Assembly (NCBI GenBank): GCA_004557385.1
Contig: SFEA01000008.1
Location: 1-64,000 of the forward strand
DNA: 64,000 nt
From: Bacteroidales bacterium
Lineage (GTDB): Bacteria; Bacteroidota; Bacteroidia; Bacteroidales; Muribaculaceae
Direction of reading: 5' to 3'
Under the pieces are notes generated by a model that worked only from the letters and a program-made list of their open reading frames with translations, had not been told where the DNA came from and did not search any database. Positions within the stretch are counted from its first letter, which is position 1; every line of letters begins with the position of its first letter. Shown piece after piece: positions 59,318-64,000 of the stretch. Both the position numbers and the translations under genes were made by a program.

Positions 59318-62158
59318 ATGGAAGAAAAAAAACTGGTTTTACTCGACGCCTACGCACTCATATTCCGTGCCTATTATGCACTCATACGCAACCCACGATA
59401 CACATCGCAGGGGCTGAACACTTCTGCCATTTTCGGCTTCGTGAACACGCTGCAGGACTTGCTGAAGCGCGAGAACCCAAGCCACATCGCCATCTGCTTC
59501 GACCCCAAGGGCGGCACGTTCCGCCACGAGATGTACGCCGAATACAAGGCTGGACGCGAAGAGACGCCCGAAGACATACGCAAGGCGGTGCCATACATCA
59601 AGCGCATTGCCCAAGCTTATAACATTGCCGTGCTTGAGGTGCCCGGCTACGAAGCCGACGATGTGATTGGCACCCTGTCGCTGCTTGCCGAAAAGAAGGG
59701 GTTCACCACATACATGGTGACCGGCGACAAGGACTTCGGGCAATTGGTGAGCCAATCGGTGAAAATATATCGTCCAAACTCGGGTGGCGGCTACGAGATA
59801 ATGGGCGAGAAAGAGGTGTGTGACAAATTCGGCATCGAACGCGCCGACCAAGTGATTGACATGCTGGCGCTTATGGGCGACAAGGTGGACAACATACCCG
59901 GCTGCCCCGGCGTGGGCGAAGTAACCGCCGCAAAACTCATTCGCCAGTTTGGCAGCGTTGAAAACCTCATCAACAACACCTCGCAGCTGAAAGGCGCTCT
60001 CAAGAAAAAGGTGGAGGACAACATCGAAAAGATTCGCTTCTCAAAAGTGCTTGCCACCATCTGCCGCGAGGTGCCTATCGAACTCAACGAGCAGCAGCTA
60101 AAGCGCCAACCCATCAACGCCGAGGCACTGCGCCAACTGTTCAAGGAACTGGAATTCCGCAATTTTGCAACCCGCATAATCGACCAGAACGAAGGCAACA
60201 TCGGACTTGAAGGCGCTCCAATGCCTGCCGCCAAGGCTTCGGCTGACGCCGTCGCCACCCCTGCCCCGGCAAAAGCCGCCACGCCAAAGAAGAAACAATC
60301 GGCTCAAATGTCGCTGTTCGGCGACGACGACGAGGAAGAAGAAAACACCGAGAATAGCCCGACAGAAACACCCGTAATAGAGCAACCTGTCGAGATTGTC
60401 TACACCCACATAACCGATGCCGACGAACTGAAGCGCCGCGTTGCCGATGCCATGAAGCTTGACGCTGTCGGCTGCGAACTCGTTGCCGACGGCGACGATG
60501 CCATGACTGCCTCGCTGGTGGGTATCGCTGTGGCTGTGAAGCGCGGTTCGGCATTCTACGCCGATGCTTCGCTCGTTGAACTGCTGAAGCCGTTGCTCGA
60601 AAGCGCCTCCGTGACACTGGTGTCGGGCGACGTAAAACGCGCCATGGTGGTTCTGCGCCGTCGAGGCATCAACCTCGCTGCGCCTTACTTCGACACTGCC
60701 GTGGCTCACTATCTGCTGCAACCCGAACGTCCACACGCCACTGCACGCCTCGCCGAGGAGATTCTGGGCGTGGCATGCACCACCGACGATGCCCTGCTCG
60801 GCGCAAAAGGTCGCAACCGCAAGCGCTTTGTCGAGGTGTCGGGCGACGCCATCACTGCCTATGCCTGCCAACTCGCCGATATGGCGCTCGCGCTGCGAAA
60901 ACCGCTTATCGCCAGCATCGATGCCGACAGTTTGACATCGCTGCTCACCGACATCGAACTGCCGCTCATTGAGGTGCTTGCCGATATGGAGCACACCGGC
61001 GCACGCGTCGACGTGCGAGCGCTCACCGACTATTCGGTGGTGCTCACCGAGCGTATGAACAGCCTCGAGCAAGAGTGCTTTGAACTCGCCGGCGAACAGT
61101 TCAACACCGCATCGCCCATGAAGGTGGGCGAGATTCTTTTCGACAAACTCAAAATCGACGATAAAGCCAAGAAAACCAAAAGCGGACAATACTCCACCAC
61201 CGAAGAGGTGCTGATGCACCTTCGCGACCGACATCCGCTTGTCGACAAAATTCTTGAGCTGCGCGGAATACGCAAACTGCTGTCGACCTACGTGAACGCT
61301 CTGCCCGAGCTAATCAACCCCGAAACGGGCAGAATACACACCACCTACAACCAAACCGTCACTGCCACCGGGCGTTTGTCGTCGACCAACCCCAACCTGC
61401 AAAACATTCCGGTGCGCACCGACGACGGTCGTGAAATTCGCCGAGCATTCATCCCTGCCGACGGCAACCTGTTCTTCTCAGCCGACTATTCGCAAATCGA
61501 GCTGCGCCTGGTGGCTGACCTTAGCGGCGACCCTACTATGGTGGACGCTTTCCGAAACAACCTCGACATACACGCCATCACAGCAGCAAAAATCTATCAC
61601 GAGCCGCTGGAAAAAGTCACCCCCGACCAACGTCGCAAAGCCAAGACTGCCAACTTTGGCATCCTTTACGGAATCTCGGCTTTCGGGCTGTCGGAGCGGC
61701 TGCAAATTCCGCGTGCCGAGAGCAAAATGCTCATCGACGGCTATTTCGCCACCTTCCCGGGTGTGCGCGACTACATCGAACGCAGCGTGACGCAAGCCAA
61801 GGAGAAAGGCTACGTCACCACCCTATTCGGACGCCGACGTATGCTGCCCGACATTAATTCGCGCAACGCTGTGGTGCGCAGCTTCTCGGAACGAAACGCA
61901 GTGAACGCCCCTATTCAAGGCACCGCTGCCGACATCATAAAGATTGCCATGGTGAGCATCTTCAACAAGATGAAGCAAGAAGGCTTGCGCTCGAAAATGA
62001 TTCTGCAAGTGCACGACGAATTGAACTTCGACGTGGTGCCCGCCGAGGCTGAGCGCGTGCAACAAATTGCAGTGGAATGTATGCAGAACGCCTATCACGG
62101 CAACGTGCCGCTCACGGCATCGCACGCCATCGCCACCAACTGGCTCGATGCTCATTAA
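59318..62158 (+). CDS. polA: DNA polymerase I, proofreading motifs degenerate
   Basis: A 946-aa repair and primer-removal polymerase. Residues 1-290 form the 5' nuclease (LLDAYALIFRAYYAL, YEADDVIGTL, VTGDKDFGQLV, MGDKVDNIPGCPGVG). A linker at 300-360 is Ala/Pro/Lys- then Glu-rich and contains QMSLF at 330-334, resembling a sliding-clamp motif. Residues 375-545 occupy the place of the 3'-5' exonuclease, but its acidic residues are gone: VGCELV (384-389) replaces the FDTET motif and SGDVKRA replaces the N...YD motif. The polymerase is intact: D723 in DYSQIELRLVADLSGD, KTANFGILYGISAFG, and D900 in QVHDELNFDV. Confidence 0.96.
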   Translation: MEEKKLVLLDAYALIFRAYYALIRNPRYTSQGLNTSAIFGFVNTLQDLLKRENPSHIAICFDPKGGTFRHEMYAEYKAGREETPEDIRKAVPYIKRIAQAYNIAVLEVPGYEADDVIGTLSLLAEKKGFTTYMVTGDKDFGQLVSQSVKIYRPNSGGGYEIMGEKEVCDKFGIERADQVIDMLALMGDKVDNIPGCPGVGEVTAAKLIRQFGSVENLINNTSQLKGALKKKVEDNIEKIRFSKVLATICREVPIELNEQQLKRQPINAEALRQLFKELEFRNFATRIIDQNEGNIGLEGAPMPAAKASADAVATPAPAKAATPKKKQSAQMSLFGDDDEEEENTENSPTETPVIEQPVEIVYTHITDADELKRRVADAMKLDAVGCELVADGDDAMTASLVGIAVAVKRGSAFYADASLVELLKPLLESASVTLVSGDVKRAMVVLRRRGINLAAPYFDTAVAHYLLQPERPHATARLAEEILGVACTTDDALLGAKGRNRKRFVEVSGDAITAYACQLADMALALRKPLIASIDADSLTSLLTDIELPLIEVLADMEHTGARVDVRALTDYSVVLTERMNSLEQECFELAGEQFNTASPMKVGEILFDKLKIDDKAKKTKSGQYSTTEEVLMHLRDRHPLVDKILELRGIRKLLSTYVNALPELINPETGRIHTTYNQTVTATGRLSSTNPNLQNIPVRTDDGREIRRAFIPADGNLFFSADYSQIELRLVADLSGDPTMVDAFRNNLDIHAITAAKIYHEPLEKVTPDQRRKAKTANFGILYGISAFGLSERLQIPRAESKMLIDGYFATFPGVRDYIERSVTQAKEKGYVTTLFGRRRMLPDINSRNAVVRSFSERNAVNAPIQGTAADIIKIAMVSIFNKMKQEGLRSKMILQVHDELNFDVVPAEAERVQQIAVECMQNAYHGNVPLTASHAIATNWLDAH

Positions 62159-62181
62159 CCCGATTACACGACTGCCTTTTT

Positions 62182-63090
62182 TCAGAACACAATGCTCAAC
62201 GAGGCTTGCACCTTGATGCCGGGTGCCATGCCCGGCATCAAGGCAAAACTCGTGCTGATGCGGCGCGCATCGTTGCCGTAAATCAACCCCATCACCTCGT
62301 TCACCGGGTCGATGAGATAAGCCACAATATTGCCCAGGACCTTGCTGCCAAACAGCCTGTAGCCACCGGCAACAATGCTGCGCTTGAGCACATAAAACGC
62401 CTCGCCTATCACGGCACCCGCCAACGGTGTGATTATGAGGTCTTGAATCGACGGAATCTCGTTGAACGCCTCGATGCCATACTCCCAAAACAGCGTCGAC
62501 ACCCCAAAGCCATACAACATTGCATACGGCGCGCTAAAGCCCTGCGAACGGGCGCTCATATAGTAAGCCGCTCCGCCATAGGGGTGAAGCAGATAATTGA
62601 AATACCACTTGTCGTGGTCCCACACCGGACCCTTTTTCACATGGTTCCACCACCGCTCGAAAAACGGCGTTGAACGAATCTCCTCCTTATTCCACGCAGT
62701 GGCATCTTCGGGCAACATCTCAAGAATGCCAAGCATTGCCACACCGGCTGCATAAAGCGCCACGCTGTTATACACTACCTTTCGATAGTTGGGCCGATGC
62801 GTCCACAGCGAGTACGGCAACTCGTAAATCGACGGTTTCAGCTCACTGTTTTTCGGGAATTTTGGCAACAAATCGGAGCCTTCAGGCATCACCTTCAGCC
62901 ATCTGCCGGAATACGACGAATCAACCGCCAGCGAATCGGCAACGATGCCGTTGCCCACGCCATTAATGTCAAATTCCGCCACCATCGTGCTATCCATGGC
63001 CGACGAAAAACAATCACTGCACTTCGCCCCACATTCAACCCCGCCAAAAACGATAATTGCTAATATTATAATTACTCGTGATGCTCTCAT
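62182..63090 (-). CDS. DUF3943 domain protein, exported
   Basis: A 302-aa protein. The frame opens 33 codons farther upstream, but the ATG at 63090 begins a proper signal peptide, RASRVIIILAIIVFGGVECG. The mature part has RPNYRKVVYNSVALYAAGVA, then EIRSTPFFERWWNHVKKGPV and WYFNYLLHPYGGAAYYMSAR, ending ALMPGMAPGIKVQASLSIVF; this is the DUF3943 pattern. Such proteins are thought to sit in the outer membrane; no function is established. It is convergent with polA, 23 bp between stops. Confidence 0.8.
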   Translation of the reverse strand: MRASRVIIILAIIVFGGVECGAKCSDCFSSAMDSTMVAEFDINGVGNGIVADSLAVDSSYSGRWLKVMPEGSDLLPKFPKNSELKPSIYELPYSLWTHRPNYRKVVYNSVALYAAGVAMLGILEMLPEDATAWNKEEIRSTPFFERWWNHVKKGPVWDHDKWYFNYLLHPYGGAAYYMSARSQGFSAPYAMLYGFGVSTLFWEYGIEAFNEIPSIQDLIITPLAGAVIGEAFYVLKRSIVAGGYRLFGSKVLGNIVAYLIDPVNEVMGLIYGNDARRISTSFALMPGMAPGIKVQASLSIVF

Positions 63091-63467
63091 TGTTTTTGAA
63101 ATAACACAATGGTGATTTATACTGTCTTCTATTCTTATAACAAAAATGCAAGCAAATTTATCGTCATTTTCGAAATCAAAAGTGTTCAATTTTTCTTTGA
63201 AAATACATCAAAATCGCAGTTGCTAACATCTTGAACACTTTTGAGGCGAAATGGAATAATCTCACCGCAGCATAGATGCAGCCCCGGCAGCAACAGGCTG
63301 CGTAATCCCTCGCAGATGCCGCAGAAAGGGTTTTAACTCACTCAGATTACGCAGATTAATAGGATATTCCACGGTGATAATGCTGTCGGAGATGGAGATG
63401 CCGAACAATGTTGTGCCTCATTTATCACAATATTTATTTGCCCGGAAGCATAAAGCCGGCAAAAGTT
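63091..63467. other. gene-free spacer with degenerate CGCAGA repeats
   Basis: No gene is seen. Around 63313-63360 are degenerate units of CGCAGATNA form, similar to those at 16777-16811. Confidence 0.4.
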
Positions 63468-63498
63468 TTTGCGAAGTGCGCAATTTTATTTTACTTTG
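63468..63498 (+). promoter_or_regulatory. promoter of the GH110-like gene
   Basis: TTTG (63468-63471), 19 nt, TTACTTTG (63491-63498), one mismatch to the -7 consensus; the leader would be about 75 nt. Confidence 0.55.
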
Positions 63499-63581
63499 CA
63501 CTACGCATTTGCAACGATGCCCATAACACCTACATAAAAAAAACATAAAACTATAACCAAACATCTCATTTTTTCCTCGAC

Positions 63582-64000
63582 ATGCGTAAGACATTCATTT
63601 GCATAGCTATCAGCTTGTTGCTCACATCGTTCTGCGCCCAGGCGCGCACCTATAACCTTGCCGACTATGGCGTCACCCCAACTGCCGACAGCCTTGCCAT
63701 GCGCATTGCTCGCGCACTCGACATCATCAAGCGCGACGCCGCAGGCTCTCCCGCAAAAGTGCGTCTGCCTCGTGGCACCTACAACGTGCGCTCAACCCAA
63801 GCGCCGGTGCACGAATACTACATCACCAACCACGACCAGGTGGTGAACCACCCCGTGGGAATAGCCCTTGAAGATTGGCAAAACCTCACCTTCGACGGCT
63901 GCGGAAGCACATTGCTGTGCTCGGGCCGCATGCTGCCATTGAGCATTTTGCGATGCACCAACGTGAGCGTGCAACGCTTGAACATCGACTTCGACAACCC
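63582..64000 (+). CDS. GH110-like alpha-1,3-galactosidase / beta-helix protein (partial, runs off the right edge)
   Basis: The frame stays open from the ATG at 63582 to the window end, giving 139 residues. A signal peptide, MRKTFICIAISLLLTSFCAQ, is followed by ARTYNLADYGVTPTADS and KVRLPRGTYNVR, the entry of a right-handed beta-helix. EYYITNHDQVVNHPVGIALE, then LTFDGCGSTLLCSGRMLPL, resembles the GH110 family (alpha-1,3-galactosidases acting on blood group B and linear B epitopes). Only the N-terminal part is visible; catalytic residues lie beyond the edge, so another beta-helix hydrolase is possible. With the GH29 fucosidase it suggests host-glycan use. Confidence 0.7.
   Translation, partial: MRKTFICIAISLLLTSFCAQARTYNLADYGVTPTADSLAMRIARALDIIKRDAAGSPAKVRLPRGTYNVRSTQAPVHEYYITNHDQVVNHPVGIALEDWQNLTFDGCGSTLLCSGRMLPLSILRCTNVSVQRLNIDFDN

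Overview
The window looks like a chromosomal segment of a gut-type member of the order Bacteroidales. The signs are a fused secD-secF gene, NigD-like lipoproteins, a hybrid two-component regulator ending in an AraC-type domain, a protein with a type IX secretion (Por) style C-terminus, DUF3467 and DUF3943 proteins, and repeated promoter boxes of the form TAnnTTTG, the Bacteroidetes -7 element. A Muribaculaceae/Prevotella-like host is my inference; no rRNA gene is present to settle it.

Layout. 1-1360: left-edge fragment resembling the 5' end of a group II intron, then a lone AAA ATPase gene. 1571-4848: minus-strand cluster lolD-like, NigD-like lipoprotein, DUF3467, cysS. 4993-10823: a CBS/nucleotidyltransferase, a second NigD-like protein, a MATE exporter and a large Ig-like lipoprotein. 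11043-12899: a second ATPase (AAA_14/DUF4143 type) bracketed by 88-bp direct repeats. 13196-16102: secDF. 16243-16690: divergent tRNA-Arg(CCT) and tRNA-Lys(CTT). 17146-18471: a complete IS4-family insertion sequence with a 9-bp target duplication.

18527-42170 is the first striking region. Seven minus-strand genes, all with export signals, run for 20 kb: a DUF1573 protein, a 978-aa Ig-rich protein with a Por-type tail, an outer-membrane barrel, a giant 2961-aa protein, a fibronectin-III protein and two lipoproteins. Divergently lie a one-component hybrid kinase/AraC regulator with a periplasmic TPR sensor and, 8 bp after it, a small secreted protein homologous to a domain near the N-terminus of the giant. 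I infer one regulated surface system.

42524-56926 is the second. Seven plus-strand genes encode exported proteins: two LPP20-like proteins, three paralogues sharing an almost identical N-terminal module plus PEGA repeats but with different tails (TonB C-terminal domain, about 12 Sel1 repeats, or an FGE-sulfatase domain between two copies of an unknown domain), a Sel1 protein, a transglutaminase-like protein, and finally a GH29 fucosidase followed by a strong terminator.

56994-63090 is housekeeping: a small hypothetical gene, rnhB, a long-chain polyprenyl synthase, polA and a DUF3943 protein. Three of these proteins carry a (Q/E)(L/M)SLF sequence resembling the sliding-clamp-binding motif, and Pol I has lost its proofreading residues. 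The window ends inside a GH110-like beta-helix glycosidase gene. Coding starts were adjusted where promoter position or signal peptide argued for an internal start.
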